From the IMG/VR virus record IMGVR_UViG_3300023179_000242, positions 1-39,229 of that record: a stretch of DNA of 39,229 nucleotides; one strand, given 5' to 3'. The notes below the pieces were generated by a model. That model saw only the letters and a program-made list of their open reading frames with translations, searched no databases and was not told where the DNA came from. Below, piece after piece: positions 1-6,409 of the stretch. Positions within the stretch are counted from its first letter, which is position 1. Every line of letters begins with the position of its first letter. The position numbers and the translations under genes were made by a program. The stretch comes from a virus.

Positions 1-650
1 GTCATCGTGCCACCCGATAAACTTAATTTGCCGCCCAATCCTGTATCAACATAGCCTTTGGTAGCAGCATCAGTTGATGCAGATGGACTTGAAAGAGCGG
101 TAATTGCATTGTTGCCCATGTTCAGCGAACCAGTCATCGTGCCACCTGATAAACTTAATTTGGCAGCAAGGGCAGTATCGACATACCCCTTGGTAGCGGC
201 ATCGGTGTTGTTGGTAGGTGTGCCAAGATTCTCAACCATTTGGCCACCCATGTTGATATCCCCCGACATCGTGCCGCCCGAAGTATCTAACTTGCCAGCA
301 AGATTGGTGTCCACATAGTCCTTGGTAGCGGCATCATCAGGTGCAGAAGGTACAGCAAGGTTTTGAAGTTCGTGGCCGCCCATATCCAAGTCCCCTGTCA
401 TCGTGTCCCCTGTTTTCTGCACCGCCGTACCAACTTGGCTTAATGCGTTGTTCGCTGTTGCAAGGGCATTGTTTGCGTTCGTGTTGGCAGATGCCGCCGT
501 ACTTGCTGCGCTGTTCGCTACCGCCAAGGTCGAAGCCATTAGCAGTTGCTTGGTCGTTTTCTTTGATACCCCAGCCTGCACCACATAAAGCAGGTCGGCA
601 TCGTTGCTGGTAGTCGCAGCAGTTAATTGTGTTAGCTTTTGGTTTGCCAT
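1..650 (-). CDS. Tail fibre protein with phage-fibre repeats (N-terminal part, runs off the left edge)
   Basis: Open from ATG at 650 to the window edge, about 216 codons. The first 75 residues are Ala/Asn/Thr-rich and end in a run of A-N repeats that probably forms a trimeric stalk. They are followed by units of about 42 residues built on the pattern SGGTMTGxLxMG, LGTPTNNTDAATK, YVDTxLxxK, the signature of Phage_fiber_2-type repeats of L-shaped tail fibres. The start codon overlaps the stop of the upstream gene (TAATG), so the two are translationally coupled. The frame has no stop at the edge. The same repeat resumes at the right end of the window in a register that needs 17 missing bases (or 17 plus multiples of a unit). 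I infer one gene split by linearisation of a circular or permuted molecule. Confidence 0.85.
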   Translation of the reverse strand, partial: MANQKLTQLTAATTSNDADLLYVVQAGVSKKTTKQLLMASTLAVANSAASTAASANTNANNALATANNALSQVGTAVQKTGDTMTGDLDMGGHELQNLAVPSAPDDAATKDYVDTNLAGKLDTSGGTMSGDINMGGQMVENLGTPTNNTDAATKGYVDTALAAKLSLSGGTMTGSLNMGNNAITALSSPSASTDAATKGYVDTGLGGKLSLSGGTM

Positions 651-1297
651 TAGATTTCGATAAAGTCGTTTGTTTCTGTTAAAATAAAATCGCCGCTTTC
701 AAGCAGCAGAAGGTCGGCAATCGTAGGACAAGATGCACCTACAATGCAGTTCAGGTCGCCCGTAATTGTCAGGTCAACCTCAAGCATCGCAGCCGCCATA
801 TCAAGCGGCAGCCGAAGGTCGATGTTGTCGAACACCCCGTCCAGCGTTTCAGCACCGTACTGCCGATTGGTTACCACCGTTTTGATGCGGTCAAGGCCAA
901 GAATTGCCCGAAGGCTTGGGATATTGTCCACCGTAATTGCCTTTTGCAATGCAAGCAAAATGTACTGTTCAAGGTACTGCGTATCGTTCTGCCACGTGCT
1001 TCGTGTACCAATCCAATGAAACTTCAGGGGGATGGTAATTTGCACCCGTTCTTTGTTGGCACGAACCCGATCCAGCAATTCAATATCTTCTGCCCCGTTC
1101 TTCAGCCAAAAGGACATACCCGTGCGCCAGTCAAACCTTGTGATGTAGTCAAGGTTGCCTTTGCCGTCATAAATAGCTGGGAAGGTACGCAGGTTGCCGT
1201 CCTTGCCCGTTTCTTCAACAAGCTGGCACAACGGCCTTGCAACTGCCGAAATGTTGGGCAGCTGTGCGTTCAAATAAGATAAAATGTCCGAAATCAT
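650..1297 (-). CDS. Phage structural protein of the neck/tail-completion region, 215 aa
   Basis: A 215-residue protein starting MISDILSYLN with no signal peptide or membrane segment. I do not recognise a named family. It lies in a tightly overlapping run: its ATG overlaps the previous stop (ATGA at 1294-1297) and its stop overlaps the fibre start. Position between a gpG/gp10-like gene and the tail fibre suggests a tail terminator, baseplate or fibre-attachment component. The C-terminus contains short alternating hydrophobic/acidic stretches (LLLLESGDFILTETNDFIEI). The virion role is an inference from context only. Confidence 0.6.
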   Translation of the reverse strand: MISDILSYLNAQLPNISAVARPLCQLVEETGKDGNLRTFPAIYDGKGNLDYITRFDWRTGMSFWLKNGAEDIELLDRVRANKERVQITIPLKFHWIGTRSTWQNDTQYLEQYILLALQKAITVDNIPSLRAILGLDRIKTVVTNRQYGAETLDGVFDNIDLRLPLDMAAAMLEVDLTITGDLNCIVGASCPTIADLLLLESGDFILTETNDFIEI

Positions 1298-1797
1298 TTG
1301 AACAAATCTACGACAATTTGCTCGGCCCTTTCGGTAAATTCTTTGCGTTCAGCGTCCGAAAACTTGAAAGCATCGCCATATTTGTCCAAAAGCCCATCAA
1401 CTTTGCCTTTTGGGTTGCCAGCGTTGTACGTCATGCCTGTCGCTATAACAAACCCAGTGTCGCTAATTCGCAGTTCAGGGTTGACAATGGATTGCAGATA
1501 CATTTGGCTGAACAAACGAAACAATACCATCTTGCCCCTGCCTAATGCACGTTTGAATTCTTTGTAGCCACCTTCATAAAACTTTGCCGTTGATTTTTCA
1601 GGTGTTTGATTGGGCCCGATGTATATCGGATTAGTGCTGTACTCAGGTTTAATCGGTGCGCCCTCAGCATCCAACCCCTTAACAAACACCCGTTTGAACT
1701 GCTTACGGCCAATCTGCGAAGACAATCCAACAAACCGCTTGCCGTTGATTGCCCGTTCGGCCTTGTTCAGCTTTGCAATGTAGTCCTTGGTAGTCAT
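1294..1797 (-). CDS. Neck / virion morphogenesis protein (HK97 gp10 or Mu gpG-like, tentative), 167 aa
   Basis: A basic 167-residue protein with an N-terminal helical region (residues 1-30) and a central Gly/Lys-rich part (SSQIGRKQFKRVF, GRGKMVLFRLF). Size, charge and the position ahead of the tail-completion genes resemble gp10/gpG-type neck proteins that join head and tail, but I see no diagnostic motif. It overlaps both neighbours by 4 bases (ATGA), so it is part of one translational chain with the genes at 2021 and 1297. Confidence 0.5.
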   Translation of the reverse strand: MTTKDYIAKLNKAERAINGKRFVGLSSQIGRKQFKRVFVKGLDAEGAPIKPEYSTNPIYIGPNQTPEKSTAKFYEGGYKEFKRALGRGKMVLFRLFSQMYLQSIVNPELRISDTGFVIATGMTYNAGNPKGKVDGLLDKYGDAFKFSDAERKEFTERAEQIVVDLFK

Positions 1798-2021
1798 TTA
1801 CCCGTGATGCGGCGTATTTCGGCTTCGACTTCGCTTAAAAGTTCGTATCGGTAGTAGCTATCAACCCCGTCAATATGCTTCACCCCATACTTCAATTTAT
1901 CGCTGCCGTCATAGCAAATGGTAACAACGATGGCTGGGCTTTCGGGGTCAATCTTGGCGAAGACAATATCGCCGGGCCATAGGTCGTTGACTTCAAGTAA
2001 TTGGTTCACGTGGTCTTGCAT
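1794..2021 (-). CDS. Small conserved phage protein, 75 aa
   Basis: I chose the ATG at 2021 (MQDHVNQLLEVNDL) and not the upstream in-frame ATG at 2087, because 2021 sits 2 bases after the stop of the preceding gene, whereas the longer form would overlap it by 64 bases. The protein has a beta-rich core (GDIVFAKIDPESPAIVVTIC, then KYGVKHIDGVDSYYRYELL) that looks like a small SH3-like barrel. Function is unknown. Overlap of 4 bases with the next gene indicates coupling. Confidence 0.55.
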   Translation of the reverse strand: MQDHVNQLLEVNDLWPGDIVFAKIDPESPAIVVTICYDGSDKLKYGVKHIDGVDSYYRYELLSEVEAEIRRITGK

Positions 2022-2023
2022 AA

Positions 2024-2296
2024 TTATAGTTTTATTTTGCCAAAGAATGGTTTGTCGCTTACCGATTTGTTGCCAAGGCACGACCAAAGTTCACGTGCCC
2101 AATAGTTCGCACTACCTTTGCCGCTACCTTCGATGCCTTGCGACCTTGCGCAATAGCTATCCCCAGCCGATGTGCCGGGTTTGATTCGGTAGCCGCTTGC
2201 CCCGAAATGCACGGCGGGGTTGTCGCCGCATTGTGCTTTGTACTTTTTGCCCTTGCGGTCAGAGGGGCCAATGTTGCAACCTTTGTATTCTGCCAT
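2024..2296 (-). CDS. Small cysteine-containing phage protein, 90 aa
   Basis: Begins MAEYKGCNIGPSDRKGKKYK and contains four Cys (CNIG, AQCGDN, SYCARS, WSCLG) scattered through a basic, Gly/Ser-rich protein with no membrane segment. The Cys spacing is not a classical zinc ribbon. It is the first minus-strand gene downstream of the tRNA-like cluster. Its start region lies next to the divergent plus-strand promoter at 2318-2348. I do not recognise a family. Confidence 0.55.
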   Translation of the reverse strand: MAEYKGCNIGPSDRKGKKYKAQCGDNPAVHFGASGYRIKPGTSAGDSYCARSQGIEGSGKGSANYWARELWSCLGNKSVSDKPFFGKIKL

Positions 2297-2317
2297 GTGT
2301 TAAAAATATGTAATTCG

Positions 2318-2348
2318 TTTGGAAGTGATTTAATTTTATTTAGTTTTG
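2318..2348 (+). promoter_or_regulatory. Consensus Bacteroidota promoter for the tRNA-like cassette
   Basis: TTTG at 2318-2321, a 19-base spacer, and TAGTTTTG at 2341-2348 match the Bacteroidota -33 TTTG / -7 TAnnTTTG consensus exactly. The predicted start lies a few bases downstream, directly before the first tRNA-like element at 2355. It points to the plus strand, against the surrounding late genes. Confidence 0.7.
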
Positions 2349-2354
2349 TTTCAC

Positions 2355-2456
2355 AGTCAGGTGGCGGAATTGGTAGACGCACGCATGGCTCGGCAGTAAC
2401 GTGAAGAGAGCCTGTAATTAAGTTACTGCGTACAGGTTCGAATCCTGTCCTGACTG
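2355..2456 (+). tRNA. tRNA-Leu-like element with abnormal anticodon domain
   Basis: A perfect 7-bp acceptor stem (AGTCAGG 2355-2361 with CCTGACT 2449-2455), a Leu-type D arm (GCG, loop GAATTGGTAGA, CGC) and a perfect T arm (ACAGG TTCGAAT CCTGT) are present. The 51 bases between D and T arms contain no 5-bp stem with a 7-base loop. Instead ACGCA pairs with TGCGT and AGTAAC pairs with GTTACT around a 10-base bulge and a 21-base loop. GGCTC in the bulge is complementary to GAGCC in the loop. At 102 bases it exceeds a normal tRNA-Leu (about 85-88). It could be a tRNA with an inserted segment, a tRNA mimic, or a decaying pseudo-tRNA. No anticodon can be assigned. Confidence 0.6.
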
Positions 2457-2471
2457 CTAAAAATCAAACTT

Positions 2472-2720
2472 ATGTATCTAAAACAAAAATACATTATTAC
2501 CGACAATGAAGAAATAATTGTATTTACTGAATTATTACAGCATTCAAAGTTTAGAAATTTCAACCCAATAAGTGCTGGGTTTATATCATTTGCGATTAAT
2601 AAACAAGGAAATCCAACTTGTTCTTGCTATGGTGAAAGTATTAGTTTGGGTTTAGAATCAAGACCTGAAAAAGATACCATTATAGCTAAAAGACAGCTTG
2701 GTATGTTAGATGAATATTAA
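2472..2720 (+). CDS. Small unknown protein between two tRNA-like elements, 82 aa
   Basis: An AT-rich plus-strand ORF starting MYLKQKYIITDNEEIIVF and ending AKRQLGMLDEY. It begins 15 bases after tRNA-like element 1 and ends 7 bases before element 2, so it fills the space between them exactly. It has one CSC motif (PTCSCYGESISLGL) and no membrane segment. It is probably transcribed from the promoter at 2318-2348. I recall similar small proteins in Bacteroidota phages and genomes but can name no function. Confidence 0.65.
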   Translation: MYLKQKYIITDNEEIIVFTELLQHSKFRNFNPISAGFISFAINKQGNPTCSCYGESISLGLESRPEKDTIIAKRQLGMLDEY

Positions 2721-2727
2721 AATACAT

Positions 2728-2815
2728 AGTCAGGTGACGGAATTAATTAGACGTAATTAATAGGAAAGCAATCAGCACAAACTGGTTTATGCAGGTTCGA
2801 ATCCTGCCCTGACTA
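2728..2815 (+). tRNA. Degenerate tRNA-Leu-like element
   Basis: Same acceptor stem as element 1 (AGTCAGG 2728-2734, CCTGACT 2808-2814) and a perfect T arm (GCAGG TTCGAAT CCTGC). The D loop reads GAATTAATTAGA, so the G18-G19 pair that contacts the T loop is missing. The 36 bases between D and T arms give no convincing anticodon stem; only a small AAAC-TG-GTTT variable-arm-like hairpin is visible. Total length of 88 fits tRNA-Leu. Probably a pseudo-tRNA or tRNA-like RNA. Confidence 0.5.
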
Positions 2816-2818
2816 CAC

Positions 2819-2889
2819 AGCCCGGTAGTGTAACTGGTAACACCCCGATTTTTTCTTGGGAGATATGGGTTCGACCCCCATCTGGGCTA
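2819..2889 (+). tRNA. tRNA, anticodon uncertain (best fold gives TTT, Lys)
   Basis: A cloverleaf of about 71 bases: acceptor AGCCCGG/CTGGGCT (one G-T), D arm GTGT-AACTGGTA-ACAC with the GG pair, anticodon arm CCCGA-TTTTTTC-TTGGG, T arm ATGGG-TTCGACC-CCCAT, discriminator A. The 7-base loop places TTT at 34-36, with an unusual T at 37 and no base 26, so the identity is not secure (TTC, Glu, is the alternative). It is antisense to, and ends one base before, the stop codon of the large terminase gene. It lies 3 bases after tRNA-like element 2. Confidence 0.65.
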
Positions 2890-4209
2890 CTACCTAAAAA
2901 TAAATTGCTTATTGTTGGCATGAAGGTCATACCGAAGGCAGTCCAAGGCATCAGCACGTTTATCAACCTTCGCCCGGCTACCTTTATCAACACCGCCATC
3001 AGGTAACGCTTTCACGAATTCGCAATCACGTATCAGCACCTTGCACTTGGGGTTGATTAGTATTTCATCGTAGTTACTGAAGATGCTATTGCATAGCCGC
3101 CGTGATTCTTGGTGCGGTGGGTTCGACCTCGGCACAAGTAGATTGTTGGTGCTGATTCGCATCCTGTCCACAATTTCCGACCACATATTTTGCCCGACCT
3201 TGGCGATGACCGACTGCTGGCGGCCTGACGCATCCCCCGTTACAAAGTACAGCCTGTTCTGCACCTGTGCTGGGGTTCGCCTAAATATTTCTTCAACCAT
3301 AGCTTCAATGAAGGTCTTGCCGTGGATATGGTCCGCCGTTAGCGTTATTTCATCGAAGTAGTGAATGAACTGCTTGCCGTCTTGGTGTCTGCCCCGATGC
3401 GCCAAGATAGCCGTGAATGGGTTGTTGTTGAAGTCAATCGAAACGTAAACTGGCATGGTGGTGTCGTAGGTTGCCTTGCCACCCACGTGCTTTTGACGGT
3501 CAAACGAATACAGCCAATTTAGCCCCGACATGGTAACCCGATTGGCCAGCACTTCACGTTTGAAAGTCAGGCTATCGTAGGTCTTTTCTAACTGTTCGAT
3601 ATAGCCTTCGGGCAGATTCGATTTATTGTCATACGTTGTGCCGATGGTGTGAGCAATCTGCTTTTCGCCCCAAATCAGTTCATCGATTTCTGGGTTGTCC
3701 ATTGGCGGTGTCATTGTCCACAAGGTTCGGGGAAACTTCGCCCCCGACATCCGGCCCATGACAATGTTCAGGCTATCAATGGCAGCGTCCTGTACTTCAT
3801 CGCCCCAGCACCAACCAAGTTCAATACCCCGTATCATTGTTTCGATGCTGAACGTAATTACCTGCGCCCCGTTCATAAACGACCAAACCCCGTTGTGCTT
3901 TTCAAACTTTGACTTGTAACCAAAGTAGCGTTCGGGGTCTTTGTTCGCCACATAATGCTCACCTTTCAATAGGCCATACGCTTCAAGTACGCCAATAAAT
4001 TCAGATAGCGTTGCCGTGTTCAGCTGGCTAACCGTATTGCTAAAAATGCCGCCCTTGATTTCGGGTTGATGAATGATATTGTGTAATGCCCAATGCGCCC
4101 CGGTTATGGTCTTGCCTGAACGAATGCCGCCGACATAAGCATACAGCCGTTCGGTTTCGCTGGCAATTAAGGTTTGGTGCTGCTTGTGGTTAAGTTCAAA
4201 CTTCTTCAT
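2890..4209 (-). CDS. terL: Terminase large subunit (packaging ATPase-nuclease), 439 aa
   Basis: The motor that pumps DNA into the prohead and cuts it. The ATPase domain shows Walker A GGIRSGKT at residues 27-34, a Walker B-like WGDEVQ at 135-140 with Asp137-Glu138, and a coupling motif TMTPP near 165-169. The C-terminal half has acidic stretches of an RNase H-like nuclease (VSIDFNNNP; VTGDASGR), as in Terminase_6/Terminase_3 families. Length is typical. It overlaps the small-subunit gene by 14 bases, and its TAG stop abuts the tRNA on the other strand. Confidence 0.93.
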   Translation of the reverse strand: MKKFELNHKQHQTLIASETERLYAYVGGIRSGKTITGAHWALHNIIHQPEIKGGIFSNTVSQLNTATLSEFIGVLEAYGLLKGEHYVANKDPERYFGYKSKFEKHNGVWSFMNGAQVITFSIETMIRGIELGWCWGDEVQDAAIDSLNIVMGRMSGAKFPRTLWTMTPPMDNPEIDELIWGEKQIAHTIGTTYDNKSNLPEGYIEQLEKTYDSLTFKREVLANRVTMSGLNWLYSFDRQKHVGGKATYDTTMPVYVSIDFNNNPFTAILAHRGRHQDGKQFIHYFDEITLTADHIHGKTFIEAMVEEIFRRTPAQVQNRLYFVTGDASGRQQSVIAKVGQNMWSEIVDRMRISTNNLLVPRSNPPHQESRRLCNSIFSNYDEILINPKCKVLIRDCEFVKALPDGGVDKGSRAKVDKRADALDCLRYDLHANNKQFIFR

Positions 4210-4558
4210 CGTTTTTCACGATGTTGAAGGTAAAGTTGCTTGGCCATTTCACGTTCTCACGCTTTTCTTCTAACGGCCGATTGTACCCCCGTGCCTTGCC
4301 TTTGCTGTTCAGGTAGAATATTATGGCGGTCGTATCGCCTTTGTTGATGCGGTCAATTAGCTTGTTTTCGACAAAGTCAAGTTGTATTTCGCTGATTTCG
4401 TTTACTTGCCGCCTGTATTCTTCATCGTTCTTCAGCCATTCATAGTGGCAATCCCTTGAAATGTTTGCCGCCTTGCAAGCGGTTGTAACAATGCCAAGCG
4501 ACTTTTCAAGGGCATCCAATAGCAGTTTTTTTCTAATGTCGGTTTTGTTGTTTGGCAT
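4196..4558 (-). CDS. terS: Terminase small subunit-like DNA-binding protein, 120 aa
   Basis: An all-helical protein with an N-terminal helix-turn-helix region (LGIVTTACKAANISRDCHYEWLK, roughly residues 21-43; TTACKAANISRDCHYEW holds the HTH core) followed by a long helical oligomerisation segment. This is the layout of small terminases of the phBC6A51 type, which recognise the packaging site and present DNA to TerL. It starts one base after the stop of the ParB-like gene and overlaps terL by 14 bases. Assignment rests on the HTH, the size and adjacency to terL. Confidence 0.8.
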   Translation of the reverse strand: MPNNKTDIRKKLLLDALEKSLGIVTTACKAANISRDCHYEWLKNDEEYRRQVNEISEIQLDFVENKLIDRINKGDTTAIIFYLNSKGKARGYNRPLEEKRENVKWPSNFTFNIVKNDEEV

Positions 4559-4559
4559 A

Positions 4560-5054
4560 TTACTTCATTAAAACATTAAAACCTCGGCCTTTCAGTTCAT
4601 CGAAAAGGCCTTCTAAGGTTATGACATCGCCCTCCACGATTAAGCTGTTAGCGTCCTGTTCTTCGGGTTCATTTTTGGGCAGTTCGGCATCAAAGTTCGG
4701 TATATCCAACCCCCACCGTGTAAGTTCTTCGGCATCCCATTCATTGGCTAATTGCTCCCAATCCCATTCGCCAAAACCGACATTGTCCTTGATGATAAAT
4801 TCATCCTTTTGCGCATCGGTCAATCCTTCGGCAACCAATATCGGCACTTCTTTCCACTTCAGTTCTTGCATGGCCTTTAACCGCATATTGCCGCCAAGTA
4901 CGGTCATGGTTTCATCGACCACTATAGGACGAAGAGTAGCCATCTCAGGAAACTCCACAAGCGATGCAACCAGCTTTTTAAATTTTTCATCCCTGATAAA
5001 TCTTGGGTTGCGGCTGTTTCCCTTCACCGACCCTATTGGTACAAGTTTAAGCAT
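4560..5054 (-). CDS. ParB/sulfiredoxin-domain protein, 164 aa
   Basis: Residues 1-90 form a ParB N-terminal (ParB/Srx) domain: IGSVKGNSRNPRFIRDEKFKKL at the start, then LRPIVVDETMTVLGGNMRLKAM, the conserved GGxxRxxA-type motif. The region after it (IIKDNVGFGEWDWEQLANEW) is typical of phage and plasmid ParB-like proteins that sit beside terminases or DNA methyltransferases. It lacks a methyltransferase domain, so it is a stand-alone domain. A role in packaging-site recognition or nicking is plausible by position. It overlaps the VRR-NUC gene by 8 bases. Confidence 0.8.
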   Translation of the reverse strand: MLKLVPIGSVKGNSRNPRFIRDEKFKKLVASLVEFPEMATLRPIVVDETMTVLGGNMRLKAMQELKWKEVPILVAEGLTDAQKDEFIIKDNVGFGEWDWEQLANEWDAEELTRWGLDIPNFDAELPKNEPEEQDANSLIVEGDVITLEGLFDELKGRGFNVLMK

Positions 5055-5391
5055 TTTTCACAATTTCGTTAATTAAATTTACAAAGTTATCCAAGGTGCG
5101 TACAATGTAATAACGCCCCCCGTTCGCTTTCAGCATTTGCTCAAATTCTTTTTGCTCATCACTTTGCCGCCCGTTGCCCATTTTCAGTTCGATGCCGTGT
5201 AACGTGCCTTTGTAGAAAAATAGCAAGTCAGATACCCCAGCCACTACACCCATGCCTTTGAGCACACCGCCGTTTGATGCGTTGATAGCACGGCCGTTCG
5301 TATGCCATAGGTTACGATACAGGTCAGGGTAATACTGCCTGAATAACCTTACACAGGCTAATTGCAAAAGATGTTCACCGACTTTGGGCAT
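5047..5391 (-). CDS. VRR-NUC domain nuclease, 114 aa
   Basis: A stand-alone VRR-NUC protein of the PD-(D/E)xK fold. The catalytic set is visible: Glu6 in an N-terminal helix, Asp55 in GVSDLLFF, and Glu68-x-Lys70 in GIELKMG, followed by the helix QSDEQKEFEQML. Phage VRR-NUC proteins act as structure-specific nucleases on replication or packaging intermediates. Length is normal for the single-domain form. It lies in the replication-to-packaging operon. Confidence 0.85.
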   Translation of the reverse strand: MPKVGEHLLQLACVRLFRQYYPDLYRNLWHTNGRAINASNGGVLKGMGVVAGVSDLLFFYKGTLHGIELKMGNGRQSDEQKEFEQMLKANGGRYYIVRTLDNFVNLINEIVKNA

Positions 5392-5400
5392 AGGGCAAAT

Positions 5401-5616
5401 TTAGGCCATTAACTTCATGTGTGCAAGTGTAACCTTGTGCAGCCGTTCGTAATATGGCAAAAATAAATAAACCCCAGCGTTGTATTTCAATATTGAGATA
5501 TGCGATTTGGTGAACACGCCAAGGTCTTTGATGCGTTCGCCCCCTATGTTGATTTCGGGTTGCGGCTTGCTAAAGTCCACACTTTGCCAATAGGCTTCTA
5601 TTTCGGTGATGTTCAT
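5401..5616 (-). CDS. Small conserved protein, DUF6965-like (tentative), 71 aa
   Basis: Starts MNITEIEAYWQSVDF and continues with a pattern (INIGGERIKDLGVFTKSHISIL ... YLFLPYYERL, quoted in two parts) that reminds me of the DUF6965 family of short phage and Bacteroidota proteins; this is from memory and unverified. No catalytic motif. It overlaps the DnaC-like gene by 4 bases (ATGA) and ends 9 bases before the VRR-NUC start. Confidence 0.6.
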   Translation of the reverse strand: MNITEIEAYWQSVDFSKPQPEINIGGERIKDLGVFTKSHISILKYNAGVYLFLPYYERLHKVTLAHMKLMA

Positions 5617-6389
5617 TGTGGCCGTTTTATGTTACCCCAAAAAGCCTTGCGCATTTCATCGGCCTTGCTGGGCGGTGCTTCAACTACCCGATTGGCAATG
5701 ATGCCCAGCTTTTCGTAAATCTCAGCACGAAGATGATCAGGGCATGGCACACCTAAATCTTCGGCTTCGGCTGGCAAAACAACCTTTGGCCATTCAGCAA
5801 GCGGCATCACTTCAGCCTCGCCCCGAAGGTCATCGCCGGGCATGATAATCGTTTCCCATTTTTTTAACCGGGACATAAGCCGTGCGTCAGGTTGGCCGTC
5901 CGTCCCGAACCTTGACAAAATTTGGGACAAGGTATTGTTTGAAATTATGCCTGTAATGAACCTGCTGTCCATTCGGCTTTCGATAATGTCGTACAAAATC
6001 GTATTCTGCCGACCAAACGCACCGACCGCTTCATCTGCGCCAACGTCATCAAGTATCAAATGCCCGTATTTGGTTTTGTGGATGAAGGCCAAGATGAATT
6101 CATCAGGGTTTTTCATTGCCGCATACTCACGAAACAAATGCCGCATGTTGTAGAAGGTAAACTGCTTTTCGGGTTGGGCCGCCAAGAATAACCGTGTGTA
6201 GATTGTCTTGCCCGTGCCCGTGTCCCCGGTCAAGAAAAAAGATTTGTTGGTGTCAAATGCGGTGCATAGCTTTCGCACGGCGGCGGCCCGTTCATTGGTT
6301 AAAACCATTTTGTTGGGTTGAAATACGATGTTAGCCAGTTCGATTGCCCGGCGGTCAAGGGTTTTTTCGGTTAGTGTGTAGGTTTTCAT
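5613..6389 (-). CDS. DnaC/IstB-like AAA+ ATPase, probable helicase loader, 258 aa
   Basis: Residues 51-170 form an AAA+ core: Walker A GDTGTGKT at 55-62 and Walker B LILDDVG at 111-117, and a sensor-like segment (FITGIISNNTLSQIL, with Arg in SRFGTDGQ). This matches DnaC-type loaders that place the host or phage DnaB helicase at an origin. No phage DnaB is seen in the window, so recruitment of the host helicase is likely. The gene follows the putative initiator by 20 bases, the usual initiator-loader order. Confidence 0.85.
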   Translation of the reverse strand: MKTYTLTEKTLDRRAIELANIVFQPNKMVLTNERAAAVRKLCTAFDTNKSFFLTGDTGTGKTIYTRLFLAAQPEKQFTFYNMRHLFREYAAMKNPDEFILAFIHKTKYGHLILDDVGADEAVGAFGRQNTILYDIIESRMDSRFITGIISNNTLSQILSRFGTDGQPDARLMSRLKKWETIIMPGDDLRGEAEVMPLAEWPKVVLPAEAEDLGVPCPDHLRAEIYEKLGIIANRVVEAPPSKADEMRKAFWGNIKRPQ

Positions 6390-6409
6390 GGTGCTAAGGT
6401 ATAAAAAAA

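Noticed and set aside
2059-2382. 107-codon minus-strand ORF starting inside tRNA-like element 1
   Set aside because: Overlaps the 90-aa gene in another frame, crosses the promoter and the tRNA-like element, and has antisense-type composition.
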